Assembly (NCBI RefSeq): GCF_018603905.1
Contig: NZ_JAHFZZ010000013.1
Location: 270,051 to 334,050 of the forward strand
Direction of reading: 5' to 3'
DNA from: Nonomuraea sp. NEAU-A123
GTDB lineage: Bacteria; Actinomycetota; Actinomycetes; Streptosporangiales; Streptosporangiaceae
Length of the DNA: 64,000 nucleotides
Below are positions 1 to 10,178 of the stretch, one piece after another; position 1 is the first letter of the stretch; each line of letters begins with the position of its first letter. The notes under the pieces were generated by a model that ran no database searches, had not been told where the DNA came from, and saw only the letters and a list, made by a program, of their open reading frames with translations. The position numbers and the translations under genes were made by a program.

Positions 1-1
1 G

Positions 2-2527
<2,526 letters not shown>

Positions 2528-2540
2528 ATCAGGCATCACC

Positions 2541-2573
2541 CAGTGAGCCCCCGCCTTTGGCGGGGGCTCACTG
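2541..2573 (+). terminator. Hairpin terminator after kgd
   Basis: A perfect 15-bp inverted repeat (left arm 2541-2555, loop TTT, right arm 2559-2573) starts 13 bases after the kgd stop. There is no U-tract, as is common for actinobacterial terminators. The right arm abuts the first readable codon of the Fic remnant. Confidence 0.8.
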
Positions 2574-3020
2574 CTGACCGAGTTCATCTCCATCTCGCGC
2601 ATCCTGAAGAACGCCCCCGCCCGCTACGGGCGCAGCTTCCTCTACGTCGAGCAGGACGAGAACGACCTCACCTACTTCGTCCTCTACCAGCTCGGCGTGC
2701 TGAGAAGGGCCGTCGACGATCTCCACGCCTACCTCGGCAGGAAGGCCGAGCAGGCCCGTGAGGTGCGGGCGAGTCTGGCCCGCGGGCGGAGCGGGGCCTT
2801 CAACGGCCGCCAGATCGCGCTGCTGACTCATGCCGGCAACCATCCCGTGGCCGAGTACACCGTCGCCGGTCACGCGGCCAGCCACCAGGTCGTCCTGCAG
2901 ACCGCCCGGACCGACCTGCGCGATCTCGAGCAGCGCGGACTCCTGACTAAAGTCAGACGTGGGCGTGCCGACGCCTGGACCCCAGCCGACGACCTGACCT
3001 CGCGGCTGCGTAATCAATGA
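2571..3020 (+). pseudogene. Fic-family protein, C-terminal remnant
   Basis: An open frame without a credible start begins right at the kgd terminator and reads LLTEFISISRILKNAPARY, then FLYVEQDENDLTYFVLYQL, RRAVDDLHAYLGRK and a winged-helix-like end (RTDLRDLEQRGLLTKVRRGR). This matches the region after the Fic catalytic core in Fic/DOC adenylyltransferases of the helix-turn-helix-tailed type. The catalytic HPFxxGNGR loop and everything before it are absent. A start at 2697 would give a 107-residue protein, but in-frame homologous-looking sequence continues upstream of it, so truncation is more likely. It ends just before the next small gene. Confidence 0.65.
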
Positions 3021-3031
3021 ATGGGAGCACC

Positions 3032-3208
3032 ATGTACTTCACCGACCGGGGGATCGAGGAGCTGGTCGAGCGGCGTGGCGAGGAAGAGGTCAGCCTGCTG
3101 TGGCTGGGTGAGCGGCTGCGTGAGTTCGTCGATCTGAACCCCGAGTTCGAGACCCCGATCGAGCGCCTGGCCACCTGGCTGGCCCGGCTCGACGACGAGG
3201 ACGACTGA
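3032..3208 (+). CDS. Small conserved actinobacterial protein (DUF6104-like)
   Basis: A 58-residue acidic protein beginning MYFTDRGIEELVERRGEEEV and ending TWLARLDDEDD. It resembles the short DUF6104-type proteins that are conserved beside sucA/kgd in streptomycetes and relatives; the function is unknown. The start at 3032 is chosen because GGGAG lies 4 bases upstream and because the family begins with MYFTDRG; an in-frame ATG at 3017 would add five residues. No signal peptide or membrane segment. Confidence 0.8.
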   Translation: MYFTDRGIEELVERRGEEEVSLLWLGERLREFVDLNPEFETPIERLATWLARLDDEDD

Positions 3209-3275
3209 CGCGAATACTCATCACCCCCCAGACGCGATACATCTTGAGTTTTCGATAGACGCGACATATCGTGTC
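3207..3275 (+). promoter_or_regulatory. Triple GACGCGA repeats upstream of the DUF4097/padR pair
   Basis: GACGCGA occurs three times in the same orientation at 3207, 3231 and 3258, each followed by an A/T-rich ATA/CAT-like stretch. The third copy forms an imperfect 18-bp palindrome at 3258-3275 (GAC-CGA...TCG-GTC) located 36 bases before the start codon at 3311. PadR regulators usually bind palindromes in their own operon promoter, so this is a candidate operator; that assignment is inference. Confidence 0.4.
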
Positions 3276-3310
3276 TTACGTGTGGATGTGTCGTCAGAAG
3301 GGCGGGGATC

Positions 3311-4111
3311 ATGCAGCAGTGGACGATCGAGGGGCCGGAGCAGCTGACGTTCGGTTCGGTGACCGCGCTTGACGTGCGGATCGTCGCGGGACGGGTGGCC
3401 GTGCTGGCCAGCGACGGGCCACCGACGCTGGAGGTGGCCGAGATCGACTCCGCGCCGCTGATCGTGACCTACGACGAGGAGAGCGGGGAGTTGAGCGTCG
3501 CCTACAAGGACCTCACCTGGGACGGGCTGCTCGGCTGGCTGCGGCGCGACCGGCGCCAGAGCGTCCTGACGCTCACCGTGCCCAAGAGGTGCACGATCAA
3601 CGCGGGAGTCGTCTCCGCCTCGGCGGTCGTGGCCGGGTTCGAGAAGACGACCCAGGTCAGGAGCGTCTCCGGGGACATCGTGCTCGACGGTGTGAGCGGC
3701 GACGTGAGCGCCACGACCGTCTCCGGCGATGTCGAGTGCCGGACGATGGACGGCGACCTGGCGTTCAAGAGTGTCTCGGGCGAGCTCACCGTCGCCGACG
3801 GGACGCCGCGCCGGCTCAGGGCCAACACCGTGTCCGGACGGATCACCGCCGACTTGGAGCTGCGTCCGACCGGATATGTGACCTTCCACAGCATGTCCGG
3901 TGACATCCTGGTCAGGCTGCCCGAGAACGTGGAGGCGGACGTCAGCATGAGGTCCACTTCCGGCAGGCTGGTCAGCACATTCGAAAACCTGTCAGACGCG
4001 AGCGGTCCGGGCGCCAAGTCGATGTCCGGGCGGCTGGGTGGCGGCATGGCCTCGGTGTCGGCGACGACGGTCTCCGGCGAGGTCACGCTGCTCAAGGGGG
4101 AGAAACGATGA
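3311..4111 (+). CDS. DUF4097-family beta-strand repeat protein
   Basis: A 266-residue protein made largely of short repeated beta-strand units of the type SVSGDI.LDGVSGDV.A.TVSGDVE (about residues 115-260), typical of the DUF4097/adhesin-like beta-helix family. No signal peptide or transmembrane helix is visible, so it is probably cytoplasmic or peripherally associated. Its stop overlaps the padR start by 4 bases (ATGA), so the two are translationally coupled. Such pairs are common in actinobacteria and are often linked to envelope stress, but the role is not established. A second DUF4097 protein occurs at 39859. Confidence 0.85.
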   Translation: MQQWTIEGPEQLTFGSVTALDVRIVAGRVAVLASDGPPTLEVAEIDSAPLIVTYDEESGELSVAYKDLTWDGLLGWLRRDRRQSVLTLTVPKRCTINAGVVSASAVVAGFEKTTQVRSVSGDIVLDGVSGDVSATTVSGDVECRTMDGDLAFKSVSGELTVADGTPRRLRANTVSGRITADLELRPTGYVTFHSMSGDILVRLPENVEADVSMRSTSGRLVSTFENLSDASGPGAKSMSGRLGGGMASVSATTVSGEVTLLKGEKR

Positions 4112-4842
4112 GCCCTGTCTTCGGTCACGGCCGGCTCCGGCTGTATCTGCTGAAGCTGCTGGAGGAGAGCCCGCGGCACGGGTACGAGGTCATCCGCCTG
4201 TTGCAGGACCGCTTCCTCGGCGTCTACTCGCCCTCCCCCGGCACGATCTACCCGCGCCTGGCCCGCCTGGAGGAGGAGGGGCTGGTGACGCACGAGGTGG
4301 TCGAGGGCAAGAAGGTGTTCTCGATCACCGACAGGGGCCGCGACGAGCTCAACGCCCGCCTCGACGAGCTCGACGACCTGGAGCAGGAGATCTCCGCCTC
4401 CGTGCGCGACATCGCGCGCGAGGTGAAGGAAGATGTCCGCGACACGGTCAAGTCGCTGCGCGACGAGCTCACCCGGATGGCCAAGGACGTCCGCGCCGTC
4501 GACGACCCCAGACGCCTGCGCGATCAGCAGAAGGCCAACATCAAGCGGCTCAAGGAGCAGCAGAAGCGCCAGTGGATGGAGCATGCCACACACTGGCAGG
4601 ACCACGGCGAACGGCTCGGCGGCGAGTGGCGCAGGATCTGGTCCGAGGTCTGGAGCACGCTGGGCGGCGCACCGCCCAGCCGCGCCGAGCTGGACGCCGA
4701 GCTGGGCGAGCGCCTGGCCGACTTCGTCGCCCAGGTACGCCGCGAGGCGTCGGCCACCCCGCTCACCCGCAAGGCCATCGACGAGGTACGCGCCACGCTC
4801 GACGAGGCCGCCCGGCAGATCCGCGACTCCCTGAAGCCATGA
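4108..4842 (+). CDS. PadR-family transcriptional regulator
   Basis: A 244-residue regulator. The first 85 residues form the PadR winged helix (LRLYLLKLLEESPRHGYEVIRLL, then PSPGTIYPRLARLEEEGLVTHE). The rest is a long, charged, probably coiled-coil region (EQEISASVRDIAREVKEDV and on), longer than in minimal PadR proteins and suited to dimerisation. The start overlaps the stop of the DUF4097 gene, which is likely its co-regulated partner. Repressor function at the repeats upstream of 3311 is inferred. Confidence 0.9.
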   Translation: MSPVFGHGRLRLYLLKLLEESPRHGYEVIRLLQDRFLGVYSPSPGTIYPRLARLEEEGLVTHEVVEGKKVFSITDRGRDELNARLDELDDLEQEISASVRDIAREVKEDVRDTVKSLRDELTRMAKDVRAVDDPRRLRDQQKANIKRLKEQQKRQWMEHATHWQDHGERLGGEWRRIWSEVWSTLGGAPPSRAELDAELGERLADFVAQVRREASATPLTRKAIDEVRATLDEAARQIRDSLKP

Positions 4843-4859
4843 TCAGGCAGGGCCGGCCA

Positions 4860-5717
4860 CTACGCCGAGCGAAGAGCCCGCTCCAGGCCCCGCAGGCTCC
4901 GGGCGGCCTTCCGCGCGTGATAGGGCATCGGCATATATCTCAACCGCTCCGGCAGGCGCGGGATGAGCATCGCCACCGCCCGCCCAAGGTGCCGCAGCCG
5001 CCGCTCGTCCCGCGCCGACCAGGGTAGATCCAGCTTCTCCCGTACGGCGGGCGGCAGCGTCCCCACGGTCACGAAGTAGTTGATCTCCCCCGATCCGGCA
5101 CCCACCGGCGCCCAGAGCCGCCGCAGCGGCCGGGGCAGCCCGGGCGGCATCGGGGTCCCCCGCATGACGGCGAGCACGTCGAGCGCCGTCGGATGCGGTT
5201 CCAGCCGCTCGGCCACCATCTCGTCGAAGTAGGACCAGAACTCCTCGACGGTCGGCGGCATCTCCCGCTCCGGCACCCGCAGGATCGCGCCGAGCTGCCG
5301 CGTCTCCGCGTAGAGCCGGCGTTCACCGTCTTCGGTGTAGGGCGTGCCGAAGTAGCGGTTGAGGGTGACGAAGCGCTCGAACAGCGACAGGTGCACCCAG
5401 GCCCAGGCCGCACCGTTCAGCGCGTGGTAGCACCTGCCCTGCTCGTCCACCCCGCTGATCGGCTTGTGCAGTTCCCGCAGCCGCTCACCCTCGGCGAGGC
5501 CGTCCGCTCCGCCGTACACCCAGGTGTGGATCGAGGTGAGTGTGCGGTTGAGCCGACCCCACGGGTCCTGCCTGTATACGGAGTGCTGGGCGACGGCCGC
5601 GCCCACCGCGGGGTGCATGGTCTGGAGGACCAGCGCACTGCCCGCCACGAGCAGGTTGCGGTATTCACCAGCGGTTTCCCAGTGCAACGAGCCTGGGCCG
5701 AACGGCTCGACGTCCAT
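4860..5717 (-). CDS. MpaB-type oxygenase (DUF2236)
   Basis: A 285-residue protein of the DUF2236/latex-clearing-protein-like family, which contains heme b-binding oxygenases such as mycophenolic acid MpaB. Family features visible are the N-terminal GPGSLHWETAGEYRNLLVAGSALVLQTMHPAVGAAVAQHS block, RLNRTLTSIHTWVYGG, and the central YHALNGAAWAWVHLSLFERFV segment with conserved histidine and tryptophan. No export signal is seen. Substrate unknown. GGGAGG lies 7 bases before the ATG. A perfect inverted repeat sits just upstream and probably controls it. It converges with padR. Confidence 0.85.
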   Translation of the reverse strand: MDVEPFGPGSLHWETAGEYRNLLVAGSALVLQTMHPAVGAAVAQHSVYRQDPWGRLNRTLTSIHTWVYGGADGLAEGERLRELHKPISGVDEQGRCYHALNGAAWAWVHLSLFERFVTLNRYFGTPYTEDGERRLYAETRQLGAILRVPEREMPPTVEEFWSYFDEMVAERLEPHPTALDVLAVMRGTPMPPGLPRPLRRLWAPVGAGSGEINYFVTVGTLPPAVREKLDLPWSARDERRLRHLGRAVAMLIPRLPERLRYMPMPYHARKAARSLRGLERALRSA

Positions 5718-5734
5718 GACGGCGCCTCCCGGGG

Positions 5735-5761
5735 TGATACAACCTCACCTTCTTTGTATCA
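5735..5761 (-). promoter_or_regulatory. Perfect inverted repeat, candidate operator of the MpaB-type gene
   Basis: TGATACAA at 5735-5742 and TTGTATCA at 5754-5761 form a perfect 8+8 inverted repeat with an 11-base spacer, 18 to 44 bases upstream of the oxygenase start codon. Size and position fit a dimeric repressor such as a TetR-family protein, but no such regulator gene lies next to it. Confidence 0.5.
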
Positions 5762-5793
5762 TCCCGGATGCGCAAAAGTAACCCTTCACTTAT

Positions 5794-6750
5794 TCAGCGG
5801 GTAAAGACGATTTTTCCGAAAATGTCGCCCTCGGCCAGGGCGGCGAAGCCGTCACGGGCGTCCGACAGCGGCATCGTACGGTCGATGACCGGCCGCAGCC
5901 CGGTCTGCTCCAGGAACACGGCCAGCCGCTGGAGCTGGTCGCGCGTGCCCATCGTGGAGCCGATCACCGAGAGCTGCAGGAAGAACACCCGGTTCAGGTC
6001 GGCGGGCGGGACCGCGCCGCTGGTGGCGCCGCAGACCACGATGCGCCCGCCGGGCTTGAGCGACTTGAGCGAATGGTCCCAGGTGGCCTGGCCGACGGTC
6101 TCCATGACCGCGTCGACCCGCTCGGGCAGCCGCGCGCCGGGCTCGAAGACCTGGTCGGCGCCGAGCTTCACGGCCTGCTCCCGCTTGGCGGCCGAGCGGC
6201 TGGTCGCCCAGACCCGGTAGCCGCCCGCCCGGCCGAGCGCGATCAGCGCGGTGGCCACCCCGCCGCCCGCCCCCTGCACGAGCACGGTGGAGCCGGGCTC
6301 GAGACCGGCCTTGTCGAACAGCATGCGATAAGCGGTCAGCCAGGCCGTGGGCAGGCAGGCAGCCTCCTCGAAGGTGAGCGCGGCCGGTTTGGGCACCAGG
6401 TTGCGGCGCGGCACGGCGACCCGCTCGGCGAACGTGCCGTCGTGAACCTCCGACAGCAGCGAGCGCTTCGGGTCGAGTGTCTCGTCGGCCCCGGAGCCGA
6501 TCACCGCGTGCACGATGACCTCGTTGCCGTCGGCGTCCACCCCGGCCGCGTCGCAGCCGAGCACGATCGGCAGGCGGTCCTGCCTGATGCCCACGCCTTT
6601 GAGCGTCCACAGGTCATGGTGGTTGAGCGCGGTCGCCCGTACCGTGACGGTCGTCCAGCCGTCCGGGACCTGCGGCTCCGGATGCTCGCCGAGCGTCAGC
6701 CCGGCGAGAGGGTTGTCGGGATCGGTCTGTGTGGCGGTTACGGCGAACAT
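5794..6750 (-). CDS. Zinc-type alcohol dehydrogenase-like / quinone oxidoreductase (MDR family)
   Basis: A 318-residue medium-chain dehydrogenase/reductase. It shows the GroES-like domain (NHHDLWTLKGVG, LGCDAAGVD), the NADP-binding Rossmann motif GAGGGVATALIALGRAGGY and the typical C-terminal PLSDARDGFAALAEGDIFGKIVF. The cysteines of the structural zinc loop are absent, so it is more like quinone oxidoreductases than classical alcohol dehydrogenases. Substrate cannot be told. It lies 9 bases downstream of the membrane-anchored protein at 6760-7656 and is probably cotranscribed with it. Confidence 0.88.
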   Translation of the reverse strand: MFAVTATQTDPDNPLAGLTLGEHPEPQVPDGWTTVTVRATALNHHDLWTLKGVGIRQDRLPIVLGCDAAGVDADGNEVIVHAVIGSGADETLDPKRSLLSEVHDGTFAERVAVPRRNLVPKPAALTFEEAACLPTAWLTAYRMLFDKAGLEPGSTVLVQGAGGGVATALIALGRAGGYRVWATSRSAAKREQAVKLGADQVFEPGARLPERVDAVMETVGQATWDHSLKSLKPGGRIVVCGATSGAVPPADLNRVFFLQLSVIGSTMGTRDQLQRLAVFLEQTGLRPVIDRTMPLSDARDGFAALAEGDIFGKIVFTR

Positions 6751-6759
6751 GGCCGCACC

Positions 6760-7656
6760 CTACTTCAGCGTGATCCGGATCCCGTCGATGGCGTGCTCGA
6801 CGAACGAGCGCGAGCCTGAGGCGGCGATCTGCACGTCGCCCCGGCACACGACCCGGGCGGGCCGGCCGCGGCCGTTGACCACCGACGGCGTCCTGGCGTC
6901 CTTCTGGCAGTCGGGGGTGGGGATGAGCGCGAGCATGTCGCCGACGCCGCCGCCGAACCAGAGCTGCGGCCCGACCGGGTCGCCCTGGGCGGTCTCACCG
7001 GGCTCCGCCAGGCGGATCGCGTCGCCGCCGCCACTCAGGACGAGGTAGCCGTCCTTGCCGACCTTCCCGCGCAGGCTCTTGGCCGCCGCCAGCCGCTCCT
7101 CGAAGCTCAGTCCCTCGGGCCGGTCGTAGAGCGCCAGCCGCCACTTGCCGAACGCGAACATCAGCACCTGCCCGTACGAGCCGCCGCCCGGCTGGCGCGG
7201 CCAGAGGGTGACGTTCGGGGTGAAGTTCCTGATCGGCTGGCCACCCCTGGAGATCTCCATCTCGCCGCCGTAGGGGGCGTAGAGCCCGCGATAGTGCCCG
7301 GCCACCCAGGCGCCCACGAACGGGCGTGCGCCCAGCTCATTGAGCCGCAGATCGGCGGGGTAGCGGATGTCCGCGTGCCGCCCATCGGGGAACACCACCG
7401 GGATGACCTCGTCGCCGCCCTTGACCTTGACCGGCGCGCGTACGACATTGGGCGCGCCCTCGACCCTGGTCAACGACTGGATGGGCACAGGCGCCGGCGC
7501 GGCGGTCGGCGGCGGCGGCACCTGCCCCGGCTCGGGGTCGCGACTCACGAGCAGGCTGACGATGGGAATCACCAGCAACGCCAGCACCACCCCGATCCCG
7601 ACCCATCGGCGCCGGCCACGCTCGCCTGCCTCGATCACGTCGAACTGATCGGCCAC
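6760..7656 (-). CDS. Membrane-anchored hypothetical protein
   Basis: A 298-residue protein with a short basic cytoplasmic start (GERGRRRW), one transmembrane helix at about residues 18-37, a Pro/Ala-rich linker (PPPPTAAPAPVP) and a soluble outer domain of about 240 residues. The outer domain contains repeated polar beta-type motifs (VVFPDGRHADIRYPADLRLNELGARPFVGAW) and ends with two cysteines that could pair. I do not recognise the fold with certainty. It precedes the dehydrogenase by 9 bases, so the two form an operon. Confidence 0.7.
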   Translation of the reverse strand: MADQFDVIEAGERGRRRWVGIGVVLALLVIPIVSLLVSRDPEPGQVPPPPTAAPAPVPIQSLTRVEGAPNVVRAPVKVKGGDEVIPVVFPDGRHADIRYPADLRLNELGARPFVGAWVAGHYRGLYAPYGGEMEISRGGQPIRNFTPNVTLWPRQPGGGSYGQVLMFAFGKWRLALYDRPEGLSFEERLAAAKSLRGKVGKDGYLVLSGGGDAIRLAEPGETAQGDPVGPQLWFGGGVGDMLALIPTPDCQKDARTPSVVNGRGRPARVVCRGDVQIAASGSRSFVEHAIDGIRITLK

Positions 7657-7701
7657 GGTGATCCCCTGCCGAGTAGTGCGGCTGGCGTATCCGTCCTCAG
7701 T

Positions 7702-8127
7702 TCAGTTGAGCGGATGCCGCCAGCGCAAGCCCTGGAACTTGGCGAAATCGGTGTCGCAGGTCACGAATTCACAACCGTGCTCGATGGCCAGTGCGGCGAG
7801 GTAGGCGTCGGGCAGGAGTTTGCCCGTGGCGCCCGATGCGTGGCAGAGCTTGGTGAAGATCTCCCAGTGTCTCGATCCGGCATTCACCAGGACGGCGTGC
7901 GGCTGGTTGCGGACGCTCTCCGCGAACCGACAGGCCGTCTCGAACGGGGTGCTCTGCGGAATGCGGTGGTTGGTCACGACCCGCATGAAGCCGTTGATCA
8001 CGAAGTCGCTGACCGCGTAGGCCTCGTCGCCGTTGACGATCTCCTCGACGAGGGCCAGGCATTCCTGATGGTGCTCGGCATCGCGGCGCTGCGCGTTGAC
8101 CAGGATGTTGACATCAAGCATCCGCAT
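7702..8127 (-). CDS. vapC: VapC-type PIN-domain toxin
   Basis: A 141-residue PIN-domain ribonuclease. The acidic metal-binding residues typical of VapC are visible in MLDVNILVNA at the start, FVINGFMRVVTNHRI, LPDAYLAALAIEHGCEFVTCDTDF and the closing FAKFQGLRWRHPL. It overlaps the antitoxin gene by 14 bases, the usual VapBC coupling. The start could be ATG 8127 or the in-frame ATG 8121 (MLDVN). The expected activity is sequence-specific RNA cleavage held in check by VapB; the target RNA is unknown. Confidence 0.9.
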   Translation of the reverse strand: MRMLDVNILVNAQRRDAEHHQECLALVEEIVNGDEAYAVSDFVINGFMRVVTNHRIPQSTPFETACRFAESVRNQPHAVLVNAGSRHWEIFTKLCHASGATGKLLPDAYLAALAIEHGCEFVTCDTDFAKFQGLRWRHPLN

Positions 8128-8392
8128 CGCGACCCCCGAGCTTCGCCAGTTGATGCTCCACGAAGTCCACTTCCATCAGCTCCTTGAGCTCTGCCCAGGT
8201 GAGCATGGGCCCAGGGACGGCGCCGGACACCGGCAGCTCCACGCGGGGCCGCTCGGCCGCCTCCGTGGAGCGGTTGAGTAGTTGTCGCAAGGCATCCTCC
8301 ATCACCGAGGTGAGACTGCGTCCGTTTCGTGCCGCGTACGCCTTGGCCTCGTTGAGGAGTGCGTCGTCGATCCGCACCGTGGTCCTCCGCAT
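8114..8392 (-). CDS. vapB: VapB-type antitoxin
   Basis: A 92-residue protein starting MRRTTVRIDDALLNEAKAYAARNGRSLTSVMEDALRQLL, a ribbon-helix-helix DNA-binding domain of the VapB type, followed by a C-terminal tail that should wrap the toxin. The ATG at 8392 is chosen because the RHH fold begins there. An in-frame ATG at 8416 would add eight residues but lies inside the candidate operator. The frame also runs open far upstream, antisense to the thiolase gene, which is not coding for this protein. Confidence 0.88.
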   Translation of the reverse strand: MRRTTVRIDDALLNEAKAYAARNGRSLTSVMEDALRQLLNRSTEAAERPRVELPVSGAVPGPMLTWAELKELMEVDFVEHQLAKLGGRDADA

Positions 8393-8411
8393 GACACCAG
8401 CGTCCACCGCC

Positions 8412-8439
8412 GACATAAAAATGTCAACAGCAGATAGTA
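8412..8439 (-). promoter_or_regulatory. vapBC promoter and operator
   Basis: On the minus strand a good -10 hexamer TACTAT (8434-8439) is followed by the inverted repeat GACAT-TTTT-ATGTC (8412-8425), which would overlap the transcription start. A small palindrome here is what an autoregulating RHH antitoxin would bind. Confidence 0.5.
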
Positions 8440-8474
8440 ACCATGCACTCACAATTCTTGGACAGTTCTCAATC

Positions 8475-9914
8475 TCACCACCGCGCCACATTGACCTTCC
8501 CGTCGGACACCAGCCGCACCCGCCGGCCGACCAGCTCCCTGGACATCGCGTCCGCCAGGAGTTCCTCCTCCAGCACATGAGCATGGGCCCGCCCCCCGTC
8601 GGGCAGGTCGACGACGAGGATGCCCTTCTCCGCGACACCGTCGCGGCCATGCGCCACCGTGTAGCCGGCCACCGTGGCGGGGCCGTCGTACAGGGCGACG
8701 ATCTCCACCGGGGCGGCGGTGAAGACGGGAGTGGCATCGCCCAGCGTGCCGCCCGGGTCCGTGGACCAGATCGCGTACGTGTGCTTGGTCAGGTGCATGC
8801 CGACGCCCGTCACCAGGCCGTGGCCCTGCTGGGCGCGCAGCAGCCCCGCCATGGTGGCCGTCGAGTGCAGGACGTAGTCGCTGGAGGGACCGCCCGCGTA
8901 CGGCAGGCCGCCGGTGACCGTCAGGCCGCGCCGGTCGAGCGGGTCCAGCTTGATCGCGTCACACGCCTGCCGCAGCGCGATGGCGAAGCAGCTGTAGAGG
9001 TCGAGCGCGTGGATGTCGTCCAGGCCCAGCCCGGCCCGCGAGAACGCGGCCTCGGCGGTGCGCGCGATGGCCTGCGAGGCGCCGAGCGCGGGCCGGGCCG
9101 CCACCTCCCACGTGTCCTCGCCGTATGCCCATCCGCGCAGGTAGACCCGCTGGTCGTCCGGTACGCCGAGCCGGTCGGCGAGTCCGGCGGAGACCAGGAC
9201 GACGGCCGCGGCCTGGTCGACCTCCCCCACGGCCACGGTGTCGCGCGTGTACGGCCAGCCGATGAAGCGGTGGCCGGTGACCAGTTCCTCCGGGGTGCGG
9301 GCGGTACGCCGCCAGGCGTGTGGGTTCGCGGCGGCGACCTCGGTCATCGGCGCCATCATCCGCCCCCGGTCCACCATTTCCTCATTTATCGACATACCGA
9401 GGGACGCGCGGCGGGCCGTCTCCATGATCGCGTAGGTGTGGACCGGCAGGAACAGCTCGTGGGCCAGCTCCGCCGGGTGCGGCGGGCGATCCCAGCCGTA
9501 GGGCGGCTTGGGATCGGCCGGATGGCTCCACGGCACGTGCTCGCCCGCCCGCCGGTAGGCCCGGCGCGTGGCCAGCGCCTCGGCGCCGGCGATCAGGGCC
9601 GAGTCGAGCTCCCCCGCCGCGATCCTGCCCGCGGCCTCACCGATGAGCAGCTGCGGGGCCGTACCGCTGACCCTGGAGTACGCCCGGTGCCGGGGCGCGG
9701 CGCCCAGGCGGTCGGCGAGCCGGCCGACCGGAGAGTCGTACTGCCAGGAGTCGGTGTAGACGAGCTGGATCGAGTCGAGCCGCTCGACCGGCAGCCGCGC
9801 CTCGCGAGCCGCCTCGCGCGCGACGTGCTCCCACAGGTCGAGCGGTTCCGGGCCCGGCTGCTCGCGAACGGTGCGCTGGGCCGTGCCTATGAGACAGGGG
9901 GTGCGTGGATCCAT
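8475..9914 (-). CDS. Thiolase-family acetyl-CoA acetyltransferase-like protein
   Basis: A 479-residue thiolase-superfamily protein of the SCP-x/lipid-transfer-associated type found in mycolic and steroid-degrading actinobacteria. Landmarks are PCLIGTAQRTVREQ at the start, SALIAGAEALATRRAYRRAG, the LDDIHALDLYSCFAIALRQAC block containing the active-site region, GGLPYAGGPSSDYVLHS and GLVTGVGMHLTKHTYAIWS. The C-terminal 90 residues (PVEIVALYDGPATVAGYTV) form the extra OB-like domain of this subgroup. Likely cytoplasmic acyl-CoA metabolism; substrate unknown. Confidence 0.82.
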   Translation of the reverse strand: MDPRTPCLIGTAQRTVREQPGPEPLDLWEHVAREAAREARLPVERLDSIQLVYTDSWQYDSPVGRLADRLGAAPRHRAYSRVSGTAPQLLIGEAAGRIAAGELDSALIAGAEALATRRAYRRAGEHVPWSHPADPKPPYGWDRPPHPAELAHELFLPVHTYAIMETARRASLGMSINEEMVDRGRMMAPMTEVAAANPHAWRRTARTPEELVTGHRFIGWPYTRDTVAVGEVDQAAAVVLVSAGLADRLGVPDDQRVYLRGWAYGEDTWEVAARPALGASQAIARTAEAAFSRAGLGLDDIHALDLYSCFAIALRQACDAIKLDPLDRRGLTVTGGLPYAGGPSSDYVLHSTATMAGLLRAQQGHGLVTGVGMHLTKHTYAIWSTDPGGTLGDATPVFTAAPVEIVALYDGPATVAGYTVAHGRDGVAEKGILVVDLPDGGRAHAHVLEEELLADAMSRELVGRRVRLVSDGKVNVARW

Positions 9915-10178
9915 GCCACCCAGTTAACCAGAACAACATTCGGTTGATAAGTAGTGGCGTTTGATAATCACTGTTACCGGTGATGTCGGAGCAAATAAAC
10001 AAGCCGCTCCACCTGCGGAAATGCTTTCTCGGAATACATGCTATCTGGCTATTTCCATAACTTTTTCCAGCCCTTTCCTGGCTGCCGGATTGCGCCATTC
10101 AATAACGTTCCAAACGTTTTCCTGGCCCAACGGGGCGCTGTACCCCGCTCTGGGCCGCCGAGAACTGAGAGGAGCTTC
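9915..10178. other. Intergenic region between the thiolase gene and P1
   Basis: 264 bases, more A/T-rich than the neighbours. It holds an inverted repeat ATCAC-N8-GTGAT at 9967-9984 and the ribosome-binding site GAGAGGAG of P1. No leader hairpin like that of P3-P5 was found here. Confidence 0.4.
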
